This document shows, piece after piece, positions 24,378 to 32,703 of a DNA stretch of 64,000 nucleotides. This DNA is from Lachnospiraceae bacterium. Lineage in GTDB: Bacteria > Bacillota > Clostridia > Lachnospirales > Lachnospiraceae. The stretch is taken from assembly GCA_029067085.1 (NCBI GenBank), contig JAIEFE010000019.1, positions 62,001 to 126,000 of the forward strand. The letters run 5' to 3'. The translations under genes were made by a program, and so were the position numbers. Position 1 is the stretch's first letter. Each line of letters starts with the position of its first letter. The notes under the pieces are model-generated. The model was not told the origin of the DNA, searched no databases, and worked only from the letters and a program-made list of their open reading frames with translations.

Positions 24378-26283
24378 TACCGGATCCGTCCGGATTCTCA
24401 AATCTTTCTTCCGGCTCAAACGCGTATCCTAATATGTCACTGTTGATGATCTCGCATCTGAACGCTTCCAGGAAATCATACACATTTGTTTTTATGGTGT
24501 ATTTTCCATCTGCTTCCACAAGTTCTACATATACATTGCTCTCATCTTTCACAAGATTAGAGCTTTCGTTTTTGCAGGCTTTGGCGCCATTAAAGTAGGC
24601 ATTGCCGTTAACCCAGACCGGAAGGTGGGAAAAATGATAGTCCTGAAGCTTCCTCATATCCGCCGGCTTATCCATCTCAAACCAGCTGATCCACTCGTCA
24701 TAGGTAGGATATTCGTCAAACACAGCTGTTCCCACAACTCGATTATCCATCATCGTAAAGCCCATATCCTCTTTCACATCTCCGTCCTCTACAGGCCAGT
24801 TCTGAATAAAAATGTTGTTATAAAAACGGTTATCCCCATGAAGGATCGACATAAAGCCAGCCACCTCTGTGCGGTGTGGAATATGATAGGGGGTGTAGCG
24901 GGGCTGATTCAAGCCATTTACTGTCGAATCTGTACCGCCTCCGACAGCTGTAAAAGAACCCAGCATCAGGTTATGAACACATGCCACTCCCTGTGTCGCC
25001 AAACGCAGAGATACTTTAGAGAGCATAATATTATTGTCGATCAGCGTAGGACCATGTCCCACCTCGATGAAAATATCCTGACTCTCCATGGCGCCCTTTG
25101 CCATCGGTGTATTGTCCGGCGCGTGATTATCGTGCAGCAGATTCTGGGTGATGCGGGTTCCCTGCGCCTGCCAGTCACACCAGATACCCATAGTGGAATG
25201 GTGGATGTGATTGCGGCGAAAGATCACATCGATCGCGGCGTGGAATTTAATGCCTGAAATCTCTGCTCCGCCAAGCTGCTGCATATTATTGATATTGTGA
25301 ATATGGTTGTCCTCAATGATGCTGAACACACATCCCATACGTCCTACAATACCGGTCTGCTCACAATGGTGAATATGACAGCGGCGCACGATATGACTGC
25401 CCACATTTTCCTTTAACCATCCGTGGTACTGCCCGCGGCACACTGCATCACGCTCCATCTGCGTGGGACTTTTTACATGTTTGTTCGTAAAATAATGATC
25501 GTTCTCAGGATCATAATATTTCCCGAGGGAAATACCGCTGCATTTGCTGTTGTTGATCTCACAATCCTCAATGATCCATCCTTTGGACCAGTGCGGTCCT
25601 ACCATTCCGTCCTGATAAGCCGCCGGCGGGGCCCAGGTAGTAGCCGCCTTATTTACATTAAAACCGGCAAAAGTGATGTATCCCACCCCTGTCTTAGAGG
25701 GCATGAAACAGTTGCGGCGGACATTGATCTCTACATTCTCCTGATTCGGATCCTTCCCTTGGAAATTTGCATAGATCACGGTCTCGTCTCCGTCCTGCTC
25801 CGTATACCATTTATACACAGAATACTCCGGTTCCCAGGAAGGTGCGTAAACCTCTCCCTTAATACATTCTTCCAGTGTCTCTGCCTCATACAGCTGACGG
25901 TCATTTAAATAAACCGCTCCCGTATGTCTCACCACAGGTGCAAAATACCAGTCCCCACCCACAAATGTGGTATAAGGGTTATAGTTCCCAAACACGCCGT
26001 TTCTGATGCGGCAAACCCATACATTATCCTGATACTTTTCCCAGGATTTTACCTCCTCAGCGCCGGTGATCACTGCGCCCAAAGGTTTCTCACTGCGATA
26101 AACAATACGGGCATCTTCCGTACCGCCGTTTTGCGGGTCAATATACTCTCGATAAATACCGGGCGCTACAACAACCTCATCGCCCGCTCTGGCGATCTGT
26201 GCCGCCGAATTGATGTGTTTAAAAGGCATTTCACGACTTCCGTTTCCGTCTCTTTCTGTCAGTGCATTCACATAAATTATCAT
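24295..26283 (-). CDS. Glycoside hydrolase family 120 beta-xylosidase
   Basis: 662-residue right-handed parallel beta-helix protein without a signal peptide, so cytoplasmic. It resembles the GH120 xylosidase XylC of Thermoanaerobacterium throughout: INSAAQIARAGDEVVVAPG at the N-terminus, YANFQGKDPNQENVEINVRR near 171, WSKGWIIEDCEINNSKCS near 232, and the catalytic region GIWCDWQAQGTR with nucleophile Asp370 and DIFIEVGHGP with acid/base Glu407. The segment between the two catalytic residues is about 14 residues longer than in XylC, as I recall that sequence. It would release xylose from imported xylo-oligosaccharides. ATG 26283 follows AAAGGAGGG. A candidate cre box lies upstream, suggesting catabolite repression. 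No xylose transporter or xylA/B is adjacent. Confidence 0.85.
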   Translation of the reverse strand: MIIYVNALTERDGNGSREMPFKHINSAAQIARAGDEVVVAPGIYREYIDPQNGGTEDARIVYRSEKPLGAVITGAEEVKSWEKYQDNVWVCRIRNGVFGNYNPYTTFVGGDWYFAPVVRHTGAVYLNDRQLYEAETLEECIKGEVYAPSWEPEYSVYKWYTEQDGDETVIYANFQGKDPNQENVEINVRRNCFMPSKTGVGYITFAGFNVNKAATTWAPPAAYQDGMVGPHWSKGWIIEDCEINNSKCSGISLGKYYDPENDHYFTNKHVKSPTQMERDAVCRGQYHGWLKENVGSHIVRRCHIHHCEQTGIVGRMGCVFSIIEDNHIHNINNMQQLGGAEISGIKFHAAIDVIFRRNHIHHSTMGIWCDWQAQGTRITQNLLHDNHAPDNTPMAKGAMESQDIFIEVGHGPTLIDNNIMLSKVSLRLATQGVACVHNLMLGSFTAVGGGTDSTVNGLNQPRYTPYHIPHRTEVAGFMSILHGDNRFYNNIFIQNWPVEDGDVKEDMGFTMMDNRVVGTAVFDEYPTYDEWISWFEMDKPADMRKLQDYHFSHLPVWVNGNAYFNGAKACKNESSNLVKDESNVYVELVEADGKYTIKTNVYDFLEAFRCEIINSDILGYAFEPEERFENPDGSGIIFDKDYLGEHRGISCLPGPFAAAPLP

Positions 26284-26348
26284 TGCCTAACCCTCCTTTG
26301 CTACAGCATATCAAAATATCTTAGTATAAGCAAGATTTTTGACAACAG

Positions 26349-26362
26349 TAAAGTCGTTTACA
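26349..26362 (-). promoter_or_regulatory. Candidate cre (CcpA) site upstream of the GH120 gene
   Basis: Read leftward, TGTAAACGACTTTA matches 12 of 14 positions of the consensus TGWAANCGNTNWCA, about 65-80 bases upstream of the xylosidase start. A catabolite-repression site is expected for a xylan-use gene. One match of this quality could be chance. Confidence 0.35.
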
Positions 26363-26509
26363 ACCGATAAACACCCTCCCACAACATCCACGCTTAAAAA
26401 AAGGCAAAACCACCCGAAATAAAATATGATACAACAATACAAAGGGTCATGTGGATAAAACAAATCTCCACATACTCTTTCAATACATTATACAGACAAG
26501 GAGGTTACT

Positions 26510-27286
26510 ATGAATATCAACGGAATCGGCGGCGCAGGGATGCAGCCAAACAAGGCAGGAATGGGCGCAGACGGACAGATGGATCCCGTCAGCAAGGATC
26601 TGCAGAAACAGATAGAAAAACTTAAAAATGATCTGAAGGAAATTTCCGCTAATCAGGAAATGCCCACAGACGCCAAAATGAAAAAGCGGCAGGAAATTCA
26701 AAAGCAGATCAGTGAGCTGGAGGTACAACTTCGCCAGCACCAGATAGAGGCGAAGCGGGAGGAGCGGCAGAAGAAAAAAGACGAATCCTCCTTTGACGAT
26801 CTCATGGGAACCAAGTCCCAGGGAAAACAGAACAACAACCAGAATGTGGGTATGTCCGCAGGCAGCATGGAAGCTATGATCTCGGCAGGTCAATCCGTTA
26901 AGCAGGCAAACGTAGGCGGCAGTATCGCTAAGAAGATGGAAGGCCGGGCAAACGTGGTGGAAGTGGAAATGAAGCTGGACAGCGCCAGAGCCGGCAGCAG
27001 TAATATAGATCTAAAGGAAGCCGAACTCTCCAAGCTGCGGAAAGCAGCCGAAAAAGCAACGAGCTCCCAGATGGAATCTCTGGCGGAGGCTAGTGAGACA
27101 TTACAGAGTGCCGCAAAAGATGAAACGGCAGACGGAGAGAAAACAGACGATAAGAAAGCATCCGGCACGGCTGGAAATGAGGAGAAGGAGAATACATCCT
27201 CTGTTATGAGCGATGGTGAGACTTCTGATGATTCAGAAAAATCGGAAAACGGTTTTGCTTACCATCCTGTGGATGTGAGATTGTAG
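26510..27286 (+). CDS. FlxA-like coiled-coil protein
   Basis: 258-residue soluble protein, no signal peptide. Residues about 25-90 form a charged coiled coil (DPVSKDLQKQIEKLKNDLKE, KMKKRQEIQKQISELEVQL) of the FlxA-like family; the rest is Gly/Ser/Glu-rich and probably disordered, ending in HPVDVRL. FlxA in enterobacteria is controlled by the flagellar sigma factor, but no flagellar gene and no good sigma-D promoter is seen here. ATG 26510 follows AAGGAGGTT. Single gene, ended by the repeat-element hairpin. The function of FlxA-like proteins in clostridia is not established. Confidence 0.75.
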   Translation: MNINGIGGAGMQPNKAGMGADGQMDPVSKDLQKQIEKLKNDLKEISANQEMPTDAKMKKRQEIQKQISELEVQLRQHQIEAKREERQKKKDESSFDDLMGTKSQGKQNNNQNVGMSAGSMEAMISAGQSVKQANVGGSIAKKMEGRANVVEVEMKLDSARAGSSNIDLKEAELSKLRKAAEKATSSQMESLAEASETLQSAAKDETADGEKTDDKKASGTAGNEEKENTSSVMSDGETSDDSEKSENGFAYHPVDVRL

Positions 27287-27292
27287 ACCATA

Positions 27293-27350
27293 AAGGATGC
27301 TTCTCATTCTCCTTAAATGGCTTACACTGTCGCAATTTTCTATAAAATAA
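27293..27350 (+). repeat. Interspersed intergenic element, copy B
   Basis: Second copy of the element at 16238-16294: an imperfect hairpin around GGATGC-TTC-TCATTC, then CCTTAAATGG, ACACTGTCGCAATTTT and an AT-rich tail. Lies 6 bases after the FlxA stop. Differences from copy A include changes in the hairpin arms that weaken it. Confidence 0.6.
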
Positions 27351-27357
27351 AGAAATT

Positions 27358-27388
27358 AATGGCGTCGTTCCTATTAAACGGCGCCATT
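27358..27388 (+). terminator. Hairpin after the FlxA gene
   Basis: GGCGTCGTT (27361-27369) pairs with AACGGCGCC (27377-27385) with one G-U, flanked by AAT/ATT. Followed by TTTCAT rather than a long T-run, so a possible intrinsic terminator. The remaining 250 bases up to the ABC gene hold no gene that I can support. Confidence 0.5.
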
Positions 27389-27640
27389 TCATATTACATA
27401 TCTGAGAATCTCTACAATGTTTATTCGCAATACCGCAAATAATTTGTCAATAAGAAAATGATTATTTGTAGGGTGGCTATCATTGTGTAGTTTACCACAA
27501 AATGAAATACCAGTCTACTCTTTTTTTTGTTTTCTGTTAAAATTTTTATATCAGCTGATGAATATCAAGAATATTTCTGCAAAAAAGACAGGGATAACCG
27601 GTTGATCCGTACTTTTGATACAGAAAAGGAGGGATTCATT

Positions 27641-28465
27641 TTGATAACATTCAATGATATCAGCAAAACCTATCGGGTTTCGAGACGCGAATCCGGACTA
27701 GGCAACGCAGTAAAATCACTTTTCAAAAGAGAGTACACCACGATTCATGCTATAAACCATATCAGTTTTTCCATAGACGATGGTGAAATGGTAGGCTATA
27801 TCGGCCCAAACGGAGCAGGTAAAAGTACCACGATCAAGATATTGAGCGGGATATTGACACCGGACAGCGGAACATGTGTTGTGAATGGTCAGGTACCATG
27901 GAAGGACAGGAAGGAGTATGTCAGGCAGATCGGTGTTGTCTTCGGTCAGCGCTCACAATTATGGTGGGATATCCCGGTCATAGATTCATTTGAACTGATT
28001 CAGGCAATTTATTCCATACCCGCACCCAAATACCGAAACAACCTTGACGAACTGACACAGCTTTTAAATCTGGAAGATATCTTGAAAACGCCCACAAGAC
28101 AGCTGTCGTTGGGACAGCGTATGCGCTGTGAAATTGCGGCGTCGCTGCTGCATGAACCCAAATTGCTGTTTTTGGACGAGCCTACGATCGGGCTGGATGC
28201 AGTGTCTAAGATCGCAGTCCGTGACTTTATAAAAAAGATGAATGCAGAACATCAAACCACGGTGATCTTAACAACGCATGATATGCAGGATATTGAAGCA
28301 ATCACCAATCGCGTGATCCTGATCGGAAAGGGGCAGAAACTGCTGGATGGCACTTTGGATGATCTGCGCCTAGAGGCTGAATCTGTGGAATCGGGAGACG
28401 AAGGCTCTGAAACGGATCTTGACCACATTATAGCAAGTCTCTATGAAAAACTGAACATTATGTAG
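27641..28465 (+). CDS. ABC-2 exporter ATP-binding protein (viologen-exporter type)
   Basis: 274 residues. Walker A GPNGAGKST near 58, Q-loop area VVFGQRSQLWWDIPVIDSFE near 100, which is distinctive for the ATPases paired with DUF990-type permeases, signature RQLSLGQRMRCEIAASL near 148, Walker B LLFLDEPTIGLD, switch His TTHDMQDIE. The translation start is TTG 27641, eight bases after AAGGAGGG; longer frames upstream lack similarity and a ribosome site. First gene of a three-gene operon (gaps of 10 and 16 bases). Related cyanobacterial three-gene systems export viologens; the natural substrate here is unknown. Confidence 0.9.
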   Translation: MITFNDISKTYRVSRRESGLGNAVKSLFKREYTTIHAINHISFSIDDGEMVGYIGPNGAGKSTTIKILSGILTPDSGTCVVNGQVPWKDRKEYVRQIGVVFGQRSQLWWDIPVIDSFELIQAIYSIPAPKYRNNLDELTQLLNLEDILKTPTRQLSLGQRMRCEIAASLLHEPKLLFLDEPTIGLDAVSKIAVRDFIKKMNAEHQTTVILTTHDMQDIEAITNRVILIGKGQKLLDGTLDDLRLEAESVESGDEGSETDLDHIIASLYEKLNIM

Positions 28466-28475
28466 GAGGTGGCAA

Positions 28476-29279
28476 ATGAAAAAATATTACTGCTTTTTTA
28501 AACTTCGATTCGCCACCGGACTTCAATACCGCATGGCGTCTGTCACGGCTTTGACGACACAGCTTATCTGGGGATTGATGGAGTGTCTGGCATACAAAGC
28601 AATTGCAGAAGCTTCCGGCGATAATCTGCCAATGAATTATTCTTCCATTGTGACATACATTTGGCTGAAAGAAGCATTTTTGGTTCTTGTTAACACATGG
28701 GCATCGGATAATGATCTTTTTGCAATGATAGCAAACGGCAACATCTCATATGAATTGTGCCGTCCGGTATCAATCTATTCCATGTGGTTTTCAAGAGTTT
28801 TTGGAGCTAGAATAGCCGAGGCACTTATGAGGTGTATCCCCGTATTATTATGCGCGTTTTTAATGCCCGAACCTTATAAAATGACTCTTCCAGTCAATGG
28901 TGTTTCGTTTTTATTATTTCTAGTAACCTTATTTTTAGCGCTTGGGATAACCGTTACATTTATTATGCTTGTCTTTATGTTGTGCTTTTTTACGATCTCG
29001 CCGCAGGGTTGGAGAATGGTATTGACAGGAGCGGTAGATTTTCTGTCGGGGAATATCATACCGCTGCCGTTTTTTCCAAAAAAGTATTTGTTTTTTGTGG
29101 AGATATCTCCGTTTGCCTATATGCAGAATGTTCCGTTTCGGATATACAGCGGAGATCTTGCCGGCGGGGAAATTTATCAATGTATCTTGCGACAGATCTT
29201 TTGGCTGGTGACACTCATGATTTTGGGCGTTGTCCTATGGAAACAGGCGGAAAAAAGAGTCGTTGTACAGGGCGGCTGA
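28476..29279 (+). CDS. ABC-2 exporter permease, DUF990-like (first)
   Basis: 267-residue membrane protein with six hydrophobic segments. The N-terminus (FFKLRFATGLQYRMASVTAL) and the central block LFAMIANGNISYELCRPVSIYSMWFSR match the DUF990 permease family, in which the phrase I-x-x-G-x-I-x-Y-x-L-x-R-P lies between segments 2 and 3. It works as a heterodimer with the next gene product. ATG 28476 follows AGGAGGTGG. GC is lower than that of the upstream operons. Confidence 0.85.
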   Translation: MKKYYCFFKLRFATGLQYRMASVTALTTQLIWGLMECLAYKAIAEASGDNLPMNYSSIVTYIWLKEAFLVLVNTWASDNDLFAMIANGNISYELCRPVSIYSMWFSRVFGARIAEALMRCIPVLLCAFLMPEPYKMTLPVNGVSFLLFLVTLFLALGITVTFIMLVFMLCFFTISPQGWRMVLTGAVDFLSGNIIPLPFFPKKYLFFVEISPFAYMQNVPFRIYSGDLAGGEIYQCILRQIFWLVTLMILGVVLWKQAEKRVVVQGG

Positions 29280-29295
29280 GAAAAAGGAGATTATC

Positions 29296-30090
29296 ATGAA
29301 AATGAAAGAAAATATAAAGTTGTACATTAAGTATGCCTCTGTCTGTACGCAAAGTGTTATGGAATATAAATTATCTTTTTTGTTGATGATCACTGCGCGA
29401 TTCATTTTGGCATTTTGCGAACTGATCGCTATTAAATTCTTATTCTCCGGTTTTACGCAGATAAAGGGTTACACCTACGGGGATGTTTTATTGTGTTTTT
29501 CTGTCGTTCAGATGTCCTTTACCTTTGCGGAGCTGTTTGGCAATGGTTTCAAAGTGTTTTCAGGAATGGTGAAGGGAGGCGAATTTGACCGAATGATGGT
29601 CAGACCACGCAGTCTGATCCTTCAGATAATAGGAAGCAGATTTGAAGTGGGAAGAACCGGGCCTTTGCTGACTGCTCTGATCACGCTGGTGCTGGGAATC
29701 AGGTATAGTCAGATCACATGGAACGTAATAACTGTCTGGACAATGGCTGCCATGATCATAGGGGGAATGTTATTGTTTATAGGACTGTTCATGCTGGAGG
29801 CAACCTTTTGCTTTTTCTCCATTGAAGATACTTCGTTGATGAATGTGCTGACCTACGGAGCGAAGACACATGGCAAGTATCCCATAGATATTTACGGGAA
29901 AGGAATTTTGCGGTTTTGTACTTATGTGATTCCCTATACCCTGATTCAATATTATCCTCTGCAATTTTTGCTGGGTAAAACACATAATTGGTATTTGGCG
30001 TTTTATCCGCTTGGAATCATTGTGTTTTTGTTTATCTGCAATTTCATATGGCGGTTTGGGGTAAAACGTTATAAGTCGTGTGGTTCATGA
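29296..30090 (+). CDS. ABC-2 exporter permease, DUF990-like (second)
   Basis: 264-residue partner of the preceding permease: six hydrophobic segments and the matching central block FSGMVKGGEFDRMMVRPRSLI (family G-x-x-D-x-x-x-x-R-P). C-terminal segments include the conserved ALIQYYPLQFLLG-like stretch (here TLIQYYPLQFLLG). ATG 29296 follows AAAGGAGATT; a 22-codon upstream extension overlaps the previous gene and is discarded. Its stop overlaps the 3' end of the convergent SdpI-like gene by six bases. Confidence 0.85.
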   Translation: MKMKENIKLYIKYASVCTQSVMEYKLSFLLMITARFILAFCELIAIKFLFSGFTQIKGYTYGDVLLCFSVVQMSFTFAELFGNGFKVFSGMVKGGEFDRMMVRPRSLILQIIGSRFEVGRTGPLLTALITLVLGIRYSQITWNVITVWTMAAMIIGGMLLFIGLFMLEATFCFFSIEDTSLMNVLTYGAKTHGKYPIDIYGKGILRFCTYVIPYTLIQYYPLQFLLGKTHNWYLAFYPLGIIVFLFICNFIWRFGVKRYKSCGS

Positions 30091-30447
30091 AAACTTCTTT
30101 GCCAATGCTCTTTCTGTGAAAAAAATTGAGATAAACATGTTAATGCACTCTACTGTTATAATGACTGAACTTAATACTCCAACAAAATCATCATTTTTTC
30201 CAAGGGCAGGAAGCATGCTGATCACTGATAAAGGCAGCATGCTCCACCCGATCTTCCACCATAACTTTCCACAGTGCAAATGAGCGAAATTCCATGTATC
30301 TTGATTTTTCATGGACCGGGATGTCCGATAGCCGACAATGGCGTTGATCGTCTTTGGAGGATTTTTTACAAATACCTTCCCAATCACGATCATCAGTACC
30401 GGCAACAGAAGATTACAAATCGTCATAAAAAACCAAAAACCCATCAT
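30085..30447 (-). CDS. SdpI/YhfL family membrane protein
   Basis: 120 residues with three hydrophobic segments (about 4-24, 68-84, 90-110). The cytoplasmic loop INAIVGYRTSRSMKNQDTWNFAH is the hallmark of the SdpI family (G-Y-R-T-x-x-S-x-x-x-x-x-x-W). In Bacillus subtilis, SdpI protects against the SdpC toxin and sequesters the repressor SdpR; most homologues are of unknown role. ATG 30447 sits within the stop of the upstream gene (ATGA overlap), so it is coupled to it. Last gene of the PadR operon. Confidence 0.85.
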   Translation of the reverse strand: MMGFWFFMTICNLLLPVLMIVIGKVFVKNPPKTINAIVGYRTSRSMKNQDTWNFAHLHCGKLWWKIGWSMLPLSVISMLPALGKNDDFVGVLSSVIITVECINMFISIFFTERALAKKFS

Positions 30448-30791
30448 AGTCCACCTTCCTTTCTTTCATACATACGGTTCAGCTTATTATGGTACGCAGC
30501 CATGACAAGAAGACCGCCCATCACCTCGATCATACACAGATATCCCGTGATCAATCCCCCAAAAGGAAGGCCGCACACGAAGCAGAGAAGAAATCCCACC
30601 CCATATAGGATCCACATCAGACCATGTTTGTGGTTATAAGCTCGCACATCCGTTATCTGCTCTCTTTTCGGCGGCTTTTTTCCGGACCAAAAACCGACCG
30701 GTTCTTTGCTCCTGTACTGAACGATTCCTATCGTGATGATCGGTCCCATACTGATCAGCAGTATCACCAAAAAAATGATTGTTTCCGCCAT
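30444..30791 (-). CDS. Small membrane protein, family not recognised
   Basis: 115 residues with three hydrophobic segments: about 4-24, 58-76 and 79-98. A cytoplasmic loop between the first two (EPVGFWSGKKPPKREQITDV) resembles the SdpI loop in style (a Gly-Phe-Trp turn followed by RAYNHKHGLMW), suggesting a distant relationship to the neighbouring SdpI-like gene. Translationally coupled to it at its 3' end. ATG 30791 follows AGGAAGAT. Possibly the partner subunit of an immunity or sensing complex; this is inference from context. Confidence 0.65.
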   Translation of the reverse strand: MAETIIFLVILLISMGPIITIGIVQYRSKEPVGFWSGKKPPKREQITDVRAYNHKHGLMWILYGVGFLLCFVCGLPFGGLITGYLCMIEVMGGLLVMAAYHNKLNRMYERKEGGL

Positions 30792-30811
30792 ATCTTCCTC
30801 CTCGTTTTCCT

Positions 30812-31459
30812 TTACCTTACATAAACTCCTGCGAAGCGCATATCCTCATCGTATGTCAGCCGATAAGTGACACTTATATTTTCATAAGTAACCGTCATCT
30901 CGCCGACAGCAAAATGCTTGTTTGCCTGTATCAGCTCTACCATATAAACGGCACCAAACTGTTTTCGTTCTCCCCAGTCATCAGACAGCGTCCGCCTGAT
31001 CTCGTCTACTGTTTTTTCAGTTAAATAGGGCTTCATCTTTGAAACGGCACTTTCCTGTAAAGCCGTATAATCTCCTGCATCCAGCAGCTCTACCGTTTCC
31101 TTCATGGCAGCTTCTACCTGTTCCTTATTGAAATATCTGCTCTGCCCGATATCAGCAGTTTTAGGAAAGATCCAATATACAAGCGATCCCAGTAAAATCA
31201 GTATCGCTACAATGGGAATTACAATCTTCAGTACTTTATTTCTACTGTATCGCTTCTGTTCTTCTAACGAAATATTTTCGTTAAAGCCATCCGCAATCTC
31301 CGCTGCCGTACCCATCTGGGAAATGATTTCTTTCAACTCTTCACCCTGTTTTACACGCATCTGAATATCCATCAGAAGCTGCTTTTTGATCTCCTTTTTC
31401 CTTTTCCCGGTACACTTTATTTTTCTTGCGATCGCATCTACATATTGTTTTTCATTCAT
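30812..31459 (-). CDS. HAAS-domain membrane protein with DUF3887-like outer domain
   Basis: 215 residues in three parts: an N-terminal helical HAAS-type domain (residues 1-65: KIKCTGKRKKEIKKQLLMDI, VKQGEELKEIISQMGTAAEI), one membrane segment (about 78-96), and an outer domain of about 115 residues (FNKEQVEAAMKETVELLDAG ... RLTYDEDMRFAGVYV) like DUF3887. HAAS/DUF1700 proteins are often encoded next to PadR regulators, as here: the PadR stop lies 3 bases upstream. Probably an anti-sigma-like or PadR-linked membrane sensor. ATG 31459. Confidence 0.8.
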   Translation of the reverse strand: MNEKQYVDAIARKIKCTGKRKKEIKKQLLMDIQMRVKQGEELKEIISQMGTAAEIADGFNENISLEEQKRYSRNKVLKIVIPIVAILILLGSLVYWIFPKTADIGQSRYFNKEQVEAAMKETVELLDAGDYTALQESAVSKMKPYLTEKTVDEIRRTLSDDWGERKQFGAVYMVELIQANKHFAVGEMTVTYENISVTYRLTYDEDMRFAGVYVR

Positions 31460-31462
31460 CGC

Positions 31463-31798
31463 CTAATCCTCCATGATCTTAGATACTCCGTCGGAAATTC
31501 GATTCCAGACAGCCTCTATTTCATCAAGCGCATTCTTCCCCGCATCGGTAATCTCATAATATTTTCTGGGCACCTGTTTTCCCACAGCCTCGCTCCACTT
31601 GCTTACGACCAGCTTATCATCCTCCAGCCGATATAGGATCGGATATAAGGTGCCGTCCTTCAACAAGAAAGTATCCTCACTCTTCTCCTTCATCTCCTGA
31701 ATGATCTGATAGCCGTACTTTGCTTCGGATCGCAGCAGTCGAAGAACAAGCATATCCAGAACACCCTTTTTCATTTGCCTTTCATATTTTTCACTCAT
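31463..31798 (-). CDS. PadR family transcriptional regulator
   Basis: 111-residue winged-helix repressor: MKKGVLDMLVLRLLRSEAKY, helix-turn-helix GYQIIQEMKEKSEDTF, wing LKDGTLYPILYRLEDDKLV and the aromatic YYEITDAGKNALDEI segment that ends with a dimerisation helix. This is the two-domain short form (PadR-s2) that binds hydrophobic ligands directly. First gene of a four-gene operon (PadR, HAAS/DUF3887, small membrane protein, SdpI-like) with gaps from -4 to 20 bases. A perfect -35 and near-perfect -10 lie upstream, with an inverted repeat. Confidence 0.93.
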   Translation of the reverse strand: MSEKYERQMKKGVLDMLVLRLLRSEAKYGYQIIQEMKEKSEDTFLLKDGTLYPILYRLEDDKLVVSKWSEAVGKQVPRKYYEITDAGKNALDEIEAVWNRISDGVSKIMED

Positions 31799-31885
31799 AT
31801 TTTCCTATTTCCGGTCGAAAAAATGCTCATCACAGATTTTCAGCCATTCACTTTGACGTCTCCAATACTTTGTATTACTAAGTAT

Positions 31886-31914
31886 ACTATAAAACTATAG
31901 TCCATTAATGTCAA
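31886..31914 (-). promoter_or_regulatory. Promoter and operator of the PadR operon
   Basis: Read leftward: TTGACA (31914-31909), 17-base spacer, TATAGT (31891-31886). The spacer end and -10 form an inverted repeat ACTATA-N4-TATAGT, a likely PadR autorepression site. The rest of 31799-32036 holds no gene that I support. Confidence 0.75.
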
Positions 31915-32036
31915 GTATAATACTTTATTTCTGCCTGCTGCCTCTTTCCGGCGCTTACCTTGCCACTTATCCTTCAATAATACCTCCCCTTTACTCACAT
32001 CTATCAGCTTGCAATTTTCCTGATTATTGTACCAAA

Positions 32037-32097
32037 ATAAATATTTATCGTAAATCAATAAATATTTATTGACAATCATTTTTCTGTGTGTTATTTT
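32037..32097 (+). promoter_or_regulatory. Promoter with tandem palindromic operators for the DUF2975/HTH genes
   Basis: Two identical perfect palindromes ATAAATATTTAT at 32037-32048 and 32058-32069; the second is part of a 16-bp perfect palindrome (32056-32071). Their spacing is 21 bp, two helical turns. The second overlaps the -35 TTGACA (32069-32074), followed by a 17-base spacer and TATTTT (32092-32097). This is the layout of a cooperative dimer-binding operator and probably the target of the small HTH regulator at 32704. Confidence 0.7.
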
Positions 32098-32172
32098 AGA
32101 CTTATCAAAACAAAATGATTTCCATATAAGCTGCAGATTCAGGACTTTGCGGCATGGAAAGGAGGAACTGCC

Positions 32173-32619
32173 ATGAAAGACAAACTCACACTCTTTACAA
32201 AGTATTTGCTGGACTTTATGTTTTTTGCGGGCATCGCTGTCACCGCAACACTGCCGCTCAGCATCCGCGTCTTCGGAAACTATAATTCCTACTTTGCGGA
32301 TAATTACTACTCTCTCTGCGTGATCTTCTTTTTATCCGGTATCTTTGCCATTCTGATCATACAACAGCTACGCAGGATGTTTCGTACCGTGATCGACGAT
32401 GACTGCTTTATCCGGGAGAATGTAGTGAGTCTTGAAAAAATGAGCATTTACAGCTTCTTCATTGCAGTGATCACAGCCTGCCGTCTTTTCATCTATCTGA
32501 CGCCGGCGGTGCTCATTGTCATCTTGGTTTTCGTGATAGCGGGGCTTTTCAGCCGGGTGCTGGCGGGCGTATTTGATAAGGCTGTCACCTACAAGCTGGA
32601 GAATGACCTGACAATATAG
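32173..32619 (+). CDS. DUF2975 family membrane protein
   Basis: 148 residues with four hydrophobic segments (about 12-31, 47-66, 92-110, 113-133) and the DUF2975 signature between segments 2 and 3, LRRMFRTVIDDDCFIRENVVSLEKMS (loop with acidic cluster and FIREN). These proteins are nearly always followed by a small YozG-like HTH protein, as here 84 bases later, and may act as the membrane sensor that controls it. ATG 32173 follows AAAGGAGG. The promoter upstream has the tandem palindromes. Confidence 0.88.
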   Translation: MKDKLTLFTKYLLDFMFFAGIAVTATLPLSIRVFGNYNSYFADNYYSLCVIFFLSGIFAILIIQQLRRMFRTVIDDDCFIRENVVSLEKMSIYSFFIAVITACRLFIYLTPAVLIVILVFVIAGLFSRVLAGVFDKAVTYKLENDLTI

Positions 32620-32703
32620 CAGGTGTAAAAGAAAAACAAAGCACCGTCGCAGATAAAGAATTCTGCGACTGAAGCAGACATTTGGAAGGAAAGTGAGAAT
32701 ACT

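Noticed and set aside
25423..25908. 161-codon rightward frame inside the xylosidase gene
   Set aside because: Shadow of the GH120 gene, which is intact with both catalytic residues.
26344..26370. Possible sigma-D (flagellar) promoter with CCGATAA before the FlxA-like gene
   Set aside because: TAAA and ACCGATAA are 10 bases apart rather than the required 15, and the site is 140 bases from the gene.
31840..32079. 79-codon open frame upstream of padR
   Set aside because: It overlaps the PadR promoter and the tandem palindromes, has biased AT-driven composition and no ribosome site.
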